Source of the DNA: Methylotenera_A sp031381645
GTDB lineage: Bacteria; Pseudomonadota; Gammaproteobacteria; Burkholderiales; Methylophilaceae
DNA: 22,186 bases
Direction of reading: 5' to 3'
NCBI GenBank assembly: GCA_031381645.1
Contig: JANMYB010000026.1
Span: forward strand, 1-22,186
Part shown: piece after piece, positions 1 through 7,202 of the stretch
Position numbering within the stretch: position 1 is the stretch's first letter
Layout: each line of letters opens with the position of its first letter
Made by a program: the position numbers and the translations under genes
Notes under the pieces: model-generated
Databases searched by the model: none
What the model was told of the DNA's origin: nothing
Seen by the model: the letters and a program-made list of their open reading frames with translations, nothing else

Positions 1-2208
1 GTCAAGCAAAAGTATGGCTTAGATGCAGTTTCACAAATCGCGACCTTCGGTACCATGGCGGCCAAAGCGGTGATTCGCGATGTTGGTCGCGTGCTCGATT
101 TACCGTTTAATTTTGTTGATGGCATCGCTAAATTAATTCCGTTGGAGCTTGGCATTACACTAGAAGCGGCGCTGGAAAAAGAGCCGCAACTACAAGGGCG
201 GCGAGAGTCTGAAGAAGAGGTGGCACAATTGCTGGAGCTGGCTTTACGGCTGGAAGGTTTGGTGCGCAATGTGGGTATGCACGCGGGTGGCGTGCTGATT
301 TCGCCGAGTAAGATTTCTGACTTTGCACCGATTTATTGCCAAGCCGACGGTGGCAGTTTGGTCAGCCAATACGACAAAGACGACGTGGAAGCGGTTGGCC
401 TTGTGAAGTTTGACTTTTTGGGCTTGCGTACATTGACGATTTTAGAACTGGCTTTAGAAAATGCCAATAAACAGCGTGCCGCGGATGTAGGCGGAACGCC
501 TGATAGCCTCACTCCGCTTAGCTTCCAGAACATACCTTTGGATGATAAGGCGACTTATAAATTATTAAAAACGGCTAACACCACGGCAGTGTTCCAGCTA
601 GAGTCACGCGGCATGAAAGACATGCTTAAGCAGGCATTGCCTGATTGCTTTGAAGATATTATTGCCTTAGTGGCTTTATATCGCCCTGGCCCGATGGATT
701 TGATCCCAGATTATTGCCGACGCAAACATGGTAAACAACGTGTTGAATATCCGCATCCAGCGACTGAAAGTATTTTAAAAGAAACCTACGGCATTGCGGT
801 CTATCAAGAGCAGGTGATGCAAATCGCACAGGTGGTGGCGGGCTATAGCCTAGGAGGCGCAGATTTGCTACGTCGTGCTATGGGCAAAAAGAAACCTGAA
901 GAAATGGTGGCGCAGCGCGCGATTTTTACCGAAGGTGCCAGTAAAAATGGCTTAAACGAACGTCAAGCCAATGAGCTTTTTGACTTGTTAGAAAAATTTG
1001 CGGGTTATGGTTTTAACAAGTCGCACGCAGCGGCCTATGCGCTGGTGGCCTATCAAACTGCTTACTTAAAAACGCATTATCCTGCTGCATTTTTGGCGTC
1101 CACCATGTCGGCGGATATGAATAATACCGACAATATTCATCTGTTTTTTGATGATTGCGCGCCGAATAAAGTAGAAGTGTTGCCGCCCGATATTAACCAA
1201 AGTGGTTATCGCTTTGAGCCTGTCAACTATGGACAAATTTTGTATGGTTTGGGCGCGGTAAAAGGCACAGGATTAGCGGCTATTGAGGTGATTTTAGCTG
1301 CGCGCGAACAAGGCGGGCCGTTTAAAGATTTGTTTGATTTTTGTAATCGTTTAGATTTGCGCAAGGTGAATCGTCGTGTGATTGAATCGTTGGTTCGTGT
1401 TGGTGCGTTTGATAAGATTGAGCCAAATCGCGCTGCATTGTTAGCGGGCGTTGGTATGGCGGTTGTAGCGGCCGAGCAAAATAATAGCCACGCTGGGCAA
1501 GATAGTTTATTCGGCGGCGTTGCGGAAACCAAGCATGAGTTGCCGAATGTGCCAGTTTGGTCGCCCGAACAGGCTTTGATTGAGGAAAAAGCGGCACTAG
1601 GATTTTATTTAAGCGGGCATCCTTTTTTAAATGCCAAAGAAGACATTAGCCAATTCGTGCGGGGCACACTAGGTGATTTGGTACCACAAGAGCAGCCAAA
1701 GTTGTTGGCGGGCGTGGTAATGGGTGTGCGCATTCGCATGACGCAACGCGGCAAAATGGCGATTGTAACGCTGGATGACGCGGTTGCTAGAGTAGATGTG
1801 GTGGTCGGTAGTGAGCTACTGAATCAATATGCCAATTTGATAAAAGAGGACCAATTGTTGGTGATTGAAGGCCGCGTCAGCAACGATGACTTTTCTGGAG
1901 GAATTCGCGTCAATGCGCGCAAGTTGTTTGATTTAGCGGGGGCACGTAGTCGCTTTGCTAGCATGCTGAAAATATCCTGTAATGGACAATCAGACGCGGC
2001 AAAACTCACTGCAATTTTGAGTCCCTATTGTAAAAAAATTGCCGATTCGGACAAAAAACTGTGCCCAGTAAAAATTGAGTATCATAATGCTCAAGGTCAG
2101 GCCAGCCTAATGTTGGGCGAGGCTTGGTGCGTAGAACTGCAAGACGAGTTATTACAAAATCTACATACTTGGTTATCTGTTGATAATGTAAAAATCCTTT
2201 ATAATTAG
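1..2208 (+). CDS. dnaE: DNA polymerase III alpha subunit, 5'-truncated by window edge
   Basis: This is the catalytic subunit of the replicative DNA polymerase III. The reading frame is open from base 1, so the gene starts upstream of the window; the ATG at 55 is internal (TFGTMAAKAVIRDVGRV). The 735 visible residues match roughly residue 425 to the end of the 1160-residue E. coli protein. The PHP domain and the first two palm aspartates are therefore missing from view. The third catalytic Asp is visible in VKFDFLGLRTLT (near base 412). Other family blocks are ALYRPGPMDLIPDYCRRKHG and the stretch GYGFNKSHAAAYALVAYQ. An OB-fold-like segment (LLAGVVMGVRIRMTQRGKMA) follows near base 1700, then the C-terminal domain. 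It ends in TAG at 2206-2208, 27 bases before accA. The identification is secure and no frameshift is seen. Confidence 0.98.
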   Translation, partial: VKQKYGLDAVSQIATFGTMAAKAVIRDVGRVLDLPFNFVDGIAKLIPLELGITLEAALEKEPQLQGRRESEEEVAQLLELALRLEGLVRNVGMHAGGVLISPSKISDFAPIYCQADGGSLVSQYDKDDVEAVGLVKFDFLGLRTLTILELALENANKQRAADVGGTPDSLTPLSFQNIPLDDKATYKLLKTANTTAVFQLESRGMKDMLKQALPDCFEDIIALVALYRPGPMDLIPDYCRRKHGKQRVEYPHPATESILKETYGIAVYQEQVMQIAQVVAGYSLGGADLLRRAMGKKKPEEMVAQRAIFTEGASKNGLNERQANELFDLLEKFAGYGFNKSHAAAYALVAYQTAYLKTHYPAAFLASTMSADMNNTDNIHLFFDDCAPNKVEVLPPDINQSGYRFEPVNYGQILYGLGAVKGTGLAAIEVILAAREQGGPFKDLFDFCNRLDLRKVNRRVIESLVRVGAFDKIEPNRAALLAGVGMAVVAAEQNNSHAGQDSLFGGVAETKHELPNVPVWSPEQALIEEKAALGFYLSGHPFLNAKEDISQFVRGTLGDLVPQEQPKLLAGVVMGVRIRMTQRGKMAIVTLDDAVARVDVVVGSELLNQYANLIKEDQLLVIEGRVSNDDFSGGIRVNARKLFDLAGARSRFASMLKISCNGQSDAAKLTAILSPYCKKIADSDKKLCPVKIEYHNAQGQASLMLGEAWCVELQDELLQNLHTWLSVDNVKILYN
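2200..2205 (+). promoter_or_regulatory. Possible -10 box of an accA promoter inside the dnaE 3' end
   Basis: A perfect TATAAT sits just before the dnaE stop codon, about 30 bases ahead of the accA start. The nearest good -35 (TTGATA, 2180-2185) leaves a spacer of only 14, which is too short; at 17 the hexamer is CTGTTG, a poor match. It could give accA-tilS a promoter independent of dnaE, but it may be chance in AT-rich sequence. Confidence 0.28.
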
Positions 2209-2235
2209 CTCAGTTTCTATTTAAGGCATTAACAG

Positions 2236-3207
2236 ATGAAAGTTAGCTATTTAGATTTTGAGCAGGGTATTGCTGATTTGGAAAACCGTATCGACGCGTT
2301 ACAAGTGTCGCATGACGATCATGACGATTTGGATATTTCCAAAGAGCTTGAGCAATTACAGAAAAAAAATAAAAAAATGCTCGAGGATACTTATAATAGT
2401 TTGAGTGCATGGCAGATTTCACAGGTGGCGCGCCATCCGCAGAGACCTTACACACTGGATTATATCGCTGCATTATTTACAGATTTTGAAGAACTACACG
2501 GCGACCGAGCTTATGCGGATGACCCAGCCGTTGTGGGCGGAATTGGTCGTTTCGAGGGTATTCCTGTGATGGTGATCGGTCACCAAAAAGGTCGCGATGT
2601 GAAGGAGCGTCAATACCGAAATTTTGGTATGCCGCGACCAGAAGGTTATCGCAAAGCATTGCGCTTGTTCAGACTTGCAGAAAAGTTTGGGTTGCCGATT
2701 ATTACTTTAATTGATACGCCAGGCGCTTATCCTGGCATAGGTGCGGAAGAGCGTGGTCAAAGTGAGGCGATTGCACGTAATTTATATGTAATGAGCGAGT
2801 TGAAAACGCCGATTTTAGGCGTGATTATTGGCGAAGGCGGATCAGGAGGCGCGTTGGCACTGGGCGTGGTCGATCAGTTATTGATGTTGCAATACTCGAC
2901 CTATTCGGTGATTTCACCTGAAGGTTGCGCCAGTATTTTATGGAAAAGCGCCAGCAAAGCTTCAGAAGCCGCAGAAACATTAGGTATTACGGCTGAACGT
3001 TTGAAAGTTTTGGGCTTGGTAGATGTGATTGTGGCAGAGCCCTTAGGCGGTGCGCATCGCGATGCTGAAACTACTATGCAGTCACTGCGTCGTGCCTTAA
3101 AAATTGAGCTTGCAACCCTACAAAAGAAAACCACCGATAAATTACTTGCGGCGCGCTACGAGCGTTTAATGGGCTATGGCAAGTTCAAAGAAACCACCAG
3201 CAAGTAG
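2236..3207 (+). CDS. accA: Acetyl-CoA carboxylase carboxyltransferase subunit alpha
   Basis: AccA pairs with AccD to form the carboxyltransferase that moves CO2 from carboxybiotin to acetyl-CoA, giving malonyl-CoA for fatty-acid synthesis in the cytoplasm. The 323-residue length matches the E. coli protein (319). The N-terminal 55 residues are charged and likely helical. The crotonase-like core follows, with RNFGMPRPEGYRKALRL (129-145), LIDTPGAYPGIGAEERGQSE (158-177), the oxyanion-type glycine run IIGEGGSGGALALG (197-210) and SVISPEGCASILW (224-236). The start is ATG 2236 with AAGG nine bases upstream (2223-2226). It lies downstream of dnaE, a frequent arrangement in proteobacteria, and its last 32 bases overlap tilS, so the two are very likely co-transcribed. 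Confidence 0.98.
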   Translation: MKVSYLDFEQGIADLENRIDALQVSHDDHDDLDISKELEQLQKKNKKMLEDTYNSLSAWQISQVARHPQRPYTLDYIAALFTDFEELHGDRAYADDPAVVGGIGRFEGIPVMVIGHQKGRDVKERQYRNFGMPRPEGYRKALRLFRLAEKFGLPIITLIDTPGAYPGIGAEERGQSEAIARNLYVMSELKTPILGVIIGEGGSGGALALGVVDQLLMLQYSTYSVISPEGCASILWKSASKASEAAETLGITAERLKVLGLVDVIVAEPLGGAHRDAETTMQSLRRALKIELATLQKKTTDKLLAARYERLMGYGKFKETTSK

Positions 3208-4546
3208 CTCAAAAAAATCACTTCAGCATCAGCTTAGAGTTTTTTTGGCTGATGTTTTTTTAGGCCGAAATAAACCAAGCCCTAACCTTCTATTGGCTTT
3301 TAGCGGCGGTCTAGATTCCACCTTGTTATTGCATTTGCTGGCGGAATGTCAAAAAATGCTCCCGTTTCAATTATCCGCGCTGCATGTGCATCATGGTTTA
3401 AGCCCCAATGCGGATGCGTGGGCAGTTTTTTGCGCCGATGTTTGCAAAAAATTAAACGTACCACTCACTATTTCAAAAGTAAAACTCAATAATAGTGGTT
3501 TAGGCATAGAAGCCACTGCCCGCGAAGCGCGCTACAACAAGCTTTTAAACTCAGACGCAGATTTTATTTGCTTAGCGCACCATCAAGATGACCAAGCAGA
3601 AACGCTACTTTTACAGCTTGCGCGCGGCGCTGGCGTAAAAGGTTTGGCAGGAATGGGAAACGTGAACAATAAACTGTTGAGACCCTTGCTGGATGTACCT
3701 CGCAGCGTCCTTGATGCTTATGCAAAACAGCATAATTTGGCCTGGATTGATGACGAAAGCAATCTCGATACCAAGTTTAATCGCAATTTTATGCGCCACG
3801 AAATTCTGCCGAAATTAGCCAAACAATATCCCGCCATTAAACAAACCATCAGCCGCACTGCACAGCACATGGCGGAAGCGGATATTTTGTTGGATGAATT
3901 AGCCGAGCAAGACACTAAAAATGGCTTGTTAAATAACCAACAATTGCAGCTTGCATCCTTGGCAAAATTAAGTGGCGCGCGCGTAAATAATGCGCTGCGC
4001 TGGTGGTTATTACAGAATAATTGCGATGCACCGAGCTCAGCGCAATTGCAGCAAATCTCGCAACAGCTTTTACATGCAAAGTCTGACGCGAATGTTAAAA
4101 TTAAGCTGTCTGCAAGCGTTGTTTTACGGCGCTTCCAGGGTGGCGCTTATTTGCTCAGAAATGTGCAAGAAGCGGATGATTTGTATGTTCGTAGTGCGTT
4201 TAGTTTGCCTTGGCAGGGCGAAAAAACGATTATTTTGCCCGATCAATCACGATTATTTTTTAGCGAAAAATTGGGTGAAGGTATTGCCATGCTGCATGTT
4301 GAAAATGGGCAATTAAATATTCGTTATCGTCGCGGTGGCGAGACTTTAAAACCCGAAAAAAATCGCCCGAATCGCAGTTTAAAAAGTTTATTTCAAAACT
4401 CCAGCATTCCGCCTTGGCAACGCAAGCGCTTGCCTTTGCTGTTTTTAAATGGTGAACTCGTCTTGTTGCCTAACATTGCAGTGGCGGTCGCACTTAAAGC
4501 CAAACCAGATGAATTAGGGTTGTTTGTTAAGTGGCAAGACAACTAA
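3176..4546 (+). CDS. tilS: tRNA(Ile)-lysidine synthetase
   Basis: TilS converts C34 of tRNA-Ile(CAU) to lysidine using ATP and lysine, which changes the tRNA's charging identity and its decoding from AUG to AUA. The 456-residue product carries the N-type PP-loop SGGLDS at 43-48, LSALHVHHGLSPNADAW, the LAHHQDDQAETLLLQLARG block of the family, and a C-terminal TilS domain with IRYRRGGETLKPE and LFQNSSIPPWQRKRLPLLF. The first 15 or so residues are a low-complexity Ser/Lys stretch that lies inside the accA overlap. The ATG at 3176 is the only ATG before the PP-loop and has a poor Shine-Dalgarno. Translation may instead begin at the in-frame TTG of FLADV (about 3245) or depend on coupling to accA. 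The product is clear; the exact start is less so. Confidence 0.95.
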   Translation: MASSKKPPASSSKKSLQHQLRVFLADVFLGRNKPSPNLLLAFSGGLDSTLLLHLLAECQKMLPFQLSALHVHHGLSPNADAWAVFCADVCKKLNVPLTISKVKLNNSGLGIEATAREARYNKLLNSDADFICLAHHQDDQAETLLLQLARGAGVKGLAGMGNVNNKLLRPLLDVPRSVLDAYAKQHNLAWIDDESNLDTKFNRNFMRHEILPKLAKQYPAIKQTISRTAQHMAEADILLDELAEQDTKNGLLNNQQLQLASLAKLSGARVNNALRWWLLQNNCDAPSSAQLQQISQQLLHAKSDANVKIKLSASVVLRRFQGGAYLLRNVQEADDLYVRSAFSLPWQGEKTIILPDQSRLFFSEKLGEGIAMLHVENGQLNIRYRRGGETLKPEKNRPNRSLKSLFQNSSIPPWQRKRLPLLFLNGELVLLPNIAVAVALKAKPDELGLFVKWQDN

Positions 4547-4639
4547 GCTAGAAACCTAAAAGCTGCTGGCCTGCAACCCGCACGGACATTGGCTCACAGG
4601 GCTAATTTTTTAATTTATTTTAAGGTTAAATCAATAAAT

Positions 4640-4680
4640 TTGGTTATATACAGCCATTATTTATGGTTGTATATAACCAA
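4640..4680. repeat. 18-bp inverted repeat, candidate upstream activator site
   Basis: The left arm 4641-4657 (TGGTTATATACAGCCAT) and right arm 4663-4679 (ATGGTTGTATATAACCA) are inverted copies with one mismatch, which would be a G-U pair in RNA. A further T-A pair lies at 4640/4680, and the loop is TATTT. No T-run follows, so a Rho-independent terminator is unlikely. Its centre (4660) lies about 129 bases upstream of the start site predicted from the -24/-12 promoter. That is the usual distance for an NtrC-type enhancer, and the regulator is encoded in the same operon. Its role as operator is an inference; the repeat itself is directly visible. Confidence 0.6.
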
Positions 4681-4721
4681 CATTTAAGTTTATAATTCTA
4701 TTCCCAGCTTTAATTTTTACA

Positions 4722-4734
4722 CTAACCATTGATT
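4722..4734 (-). promoter_or_regulatory. IHF-like site between inverted repeat and sigma-54 promoter
   Basis: CTAACCATTGATT matches the reverse complement of the IHF consensus WATCAANNNNTTR at all but one fixed position, in an AT-rich context. It lies near -60, between the putative enhancer and the -24/-12 box, where IHF commonly bends DNA at sigma-54 promoters. Short AT-rich matches arise easily by chance, so this is supported mainly by its position. Confidence 0.3.
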
Positions 4735-4761
4735 TTGTTCACTATTTTTAATACTTAAGTT

Positions 4762-4778
4762 TTGGAATGAATCTTGCA
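4762..4778 (+). promoter_or_regulatory. -24/-12 (sigma-54, RpoN-type) promoter of the TonB-receptor operon
   Basis: TTGGAATGAATCTTGCA fits the sigma-54 consensus YTGGCACGNNNNTTGCW. GG at 4764-4765 and GC at 4776-4777 are separated by exactly ten bases, and TTG, the following G and TTGCA are all present; only CAC is degenerate (AAT). The predicted start site is near 4789, leaving a leader of about 29 bases that contains the strong ribosome site AGGAAAG before ATG 4818. The second gene of the operon encodes a sigma-54 activator, which independently supports the call. Confidence 0.65.
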
Positions 4779-4817
4779 GTACCAATGAAGATGTAATCAC
4801 CAAACTTAGGAAAGAAT

Positions 4818-7193
4818 ATGCCAACTAATTTACAACCCAAATTTATTTTAATTGCAGTTTTGGCCGCTTATGCGCTACCACAGACCGTGCTGGCTGAGGA
4901 CGCAGAAAAGTTAATCACTGAAAAAATTGAAGTGATTAGCACCACGCCGCTACAAGGCGTTGGTTTACCAAAAGAAAAAATTCCCGCCAATATTCAAAGT
5001 GTTAAAGGCGATGATATGGTCAATCAAAATAGCCTCAGCATTGCAGATTCGCTCTCTAGCGGCTTGTTGGGCATTAATGTCAATGAAGTACAAAATAACC
5101 CGTATCAACCGAATGTGAATTATCGCGGCTTTACTGCATCACCATTGCTGGGCACACCACAAGGCTTGTCGGTGTTTGTGGATGGCGTGCGTGTGAACGA
5201 GCCGTTTGGCGACGTGGTGAACTGGGATTTGATTCCGCTAAACGCAATCTCAAATATGAATTTAATTCCAGGCTCAAACCCAGTATTTGGCTTGAATACC
5301 TTAGGTGGCGCACTTTCTGTGAATACTAAAAGCGGACGCACCGACTCAGGTGGGGCGGTCGAATTATCTGGCGGTTCTTGGGGTCGCATTAACGGCAGCG
5401 CAGAATATGGTGGTGTAGCAAAAAATGGTGCAGATTACTTTTTTGCCGTCAACGCACTGAACGAACAAGGTTGGCGTGATGCATCGCCATCAGATGTGCG
5501 CCAAGCTTTTGGTAAAATTGGCTGGCAAGGCGAAAAAACCGATGCCAATTTAAGCCTGACTTTGGCGGATAATGAGTTGATTGGTAATGGCTTAGTACAA
5601 AAAGAATTTTTAGATAATTTAGGCTGGGATTCGATTAACACCAAACCTGATATTACTGATACGCAGATGGTGTTTTTGAATTTTAATGCCAACCATTATT
5701 TTACTGATGATACTGTTTTTAGTGGTAATACCTATTACCGTAATGCGCGCAGCAAAACACTGAATGGCGATGTGAACGACGATGTTGATAGTGCTACGTT
5801 TGCTGCTGACTGTGCTGGTGCAGTTAATCCTGAGACTGACTGCGGCGGCGCGCTTAACCGCAGCAAATCTAAACGCGAAGGTTATGGTTTTACCGCGCAA
5901 ATGACGTTTAATCAAGATTTGATGGGTAAGAAAAACCAATTCATTACTGGCTTGGGCTACGATTTAGGTAAAACTAAATTTAGCCAATCAACTGAATTAG
6001 GCAATATCACGGCAAGCCGCGGCGTGGCAGGTATTGGTGAATTTAATGACGAAGCTAACGTAGCTTTAAAAGCAAAAAGCAAAACTTGGAGCGTGTTTGC
6101 AACAGATACATTTTCATTCAACGATATGTATCATTTAACTTTAGCGGGTCGCTATAACTATACCAAAGTTGAAAATAAAGATGGTCTCATAGCGCCGCCA
6201 GATCAAGAGTCTTTAACAGAAAATGCTTCATACAGCCGCTTTAATCCAGCTGTTGGTTTAAGCATTACACCTAGAAAAGACTTATCTTTCTACGGTAGCT
6301 ATAACGAGGGAAGCCGCGCCCCTACAGCAATTGAGTTAGGTTGCGCATTCCAAGATTTGAATGATGGCGCAGGTGGTCCTCCAGATGGAATTGGCGACAC
6401 TGCTTGTAAATTGCCTAATGCCATGGCGGGTGACCCGCCTTTGAAAAAAGTGGTGTCTAAAACCTTTGAAGCGGGCGTTCGCGGCAAGGTGGCAGGTAGT
6501 TTGGGCTATAGCGCCAGTGTTTATCGCTCACAAAATACTGATGATATTCAATTTATTTCATCTAATCCTGCGAATGGTGCTGGTAACTTCTTAAATGTTG
6601 GTAAAACACGCCGTCAAGGCTTGGATTTAGGGGTGAATGGTGATTTGACAAACTTTCGTTGGAATGTAGGTTATAGCTACATCAAAGCCACTTATCAAAG
6701 TGAGTTTAAAATTGCTAATGAAGTGAATACCAGCGCAGTCGGCAACGAGATTACTGTTTCAAAAGGCGATTACCTTGCTGGCATTCCGAAACATCAATTG
6801 AAACTGCGTGGTGAGTGGCAAGCTTTACCTAACTGGACAATTGGTACCAATGTTGTGGGCTTTACAAGCCAATATTCATTTGGTAACGAGAATAACGATC
6901 ACCAAGGCAACGGTGCAAAAGTACGTGGCTATGCAGTGATGAATTTAGACACGCGTTATAAGTTCGCTAATAGTGGCTGGCAAGCGTTTGCACGTGTGAA
7001 TAACGTGTTTGATAAAGAATATTATAGCGCTGGCATGTTGGGCGAATCATTCTTTACGCCAGAAGGCGCATTTGATGGCGGTGATGACCATTTTCAGCCG
7101 CTTTATTCACCTGGTGCACCCCGTGCAGGCTGGGTTGGTTTACGCTATGAGTTTGGTGGCAAAAAATCCAGCACCAGTTTTGATAATGATTAA
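4818..7193 (+). CDS. TonB-dependent outer-membrane receptor, substrate unknown
   Basis: A 791-residue ligand-gated outer-membrane channel of the kind powered by TonB-ExbBD. Residues 1-26 form a signal peptide ending VLA|ED. A TonB-box-like EKIEVIST lies at 35-42 and the plug spans about 40-175, with NYRGFTASPLLGTPQGLSVF (101-120), DGVRVNEPFGDVVNWDLIP and PGSNPVFGLNTLGGALSVNT. The rest is alternating strands of a barrel. Two predicted surface loops contain cysteine pairs (C332/C342 and C509/C530) with unusually acidic, glycine-rich surroundings. The last barrel strand (GWVGLRYEF) is followed by a 12-residue hydrophilic tail, which is longer than usual. Start ATG 4818 follows AGGAAAG. It is co-transcribed with the downstream response regulator, behind a sigma-54-type promoter. 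The family is clear; whether it takes up a metal chelate, vitamin or other ligand cannot be read from sequence. Confidence 0.93.
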   Translation: MPTNLQPKFILIAVLAAYALPQTVLAEDAEKLITEKIEVISTTPLQGVGLPKEKIPANIQSVKGDDMVNQNSLSIADSLSSGLLGINVNEVQNNPYQPNVNYRGFTASPLLGTPQGLSVFVDGVRVNEPFGDVVNWDLIPLNAISNMNLIPGSNPVFGLNTLGGALSVNTKSGRTDSGGAVELSGGSWGRINGSAEYGGVAKNGADYFFAVNALNEQGWRDASPSDVRQAFGKIGWQGEKTDANLSLTLADNELIGNGLVQKEFLDNLGWDSINTKPDITDTQMVFLNFNANHYFTDDTVFSGNTYYRNARSKTLNGDVNDDVDSATFAADCAGAVNPETDCGGALNRSKSKREGYGFTAQMTFNQDLMGKKNQFITGLGYDLGKTKFSQSTELGNITASRGVAGIGEFNDEANVALKAKSKTWSVFATDTFSFNDMYHLTLAGRYNYTKVENKDGLIAPPDQESLTENASYSRFNPAVGLSITPRKDLSFYGSYNEGSRAPTAIELGCAFQDLNDGAGGPPDGIGDTACKLPNAMAGDPPLKKVVSKTFEAGVRGKVAGSLGYSASVYRSQNTDDIQFISSNPANGAGNFLNVGKTRRQGLDLGVNGDLTNFRWNVGYSYIKATYQSEFKIANEVNTSAVGNEITVSKGDYLAGIPKHQLKLRGEWQALPNWTIGTNVVGFTSQYSFGNENNDHQGNGAKVRGYAVMNLDTRYKFANSGWQAFARVNNVFDKEYYSAGMLGESFFTPEGAFDGGDDHFQPLYSPGAPRAGWVGLRYEFGGKKSSTSFDND

Positions 7194-7202
7194 AGGCTAA
7201 CA

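Noticed and set aside
4547..4625. Possible terminator or riboswitch after tilS, a GC-richer patch followed by a T-run near 4606
   Set aside because: Only weak interrupted pairing (GGCCTG with CAGGGC) can be drawn, and no conserved riboswitch box was recognised.
4641..4679. Inverted repeat as a Rho-independent terminator of tilS
   Set aside because: AT-rich stem without a following T-tract; its position fits an operator better.
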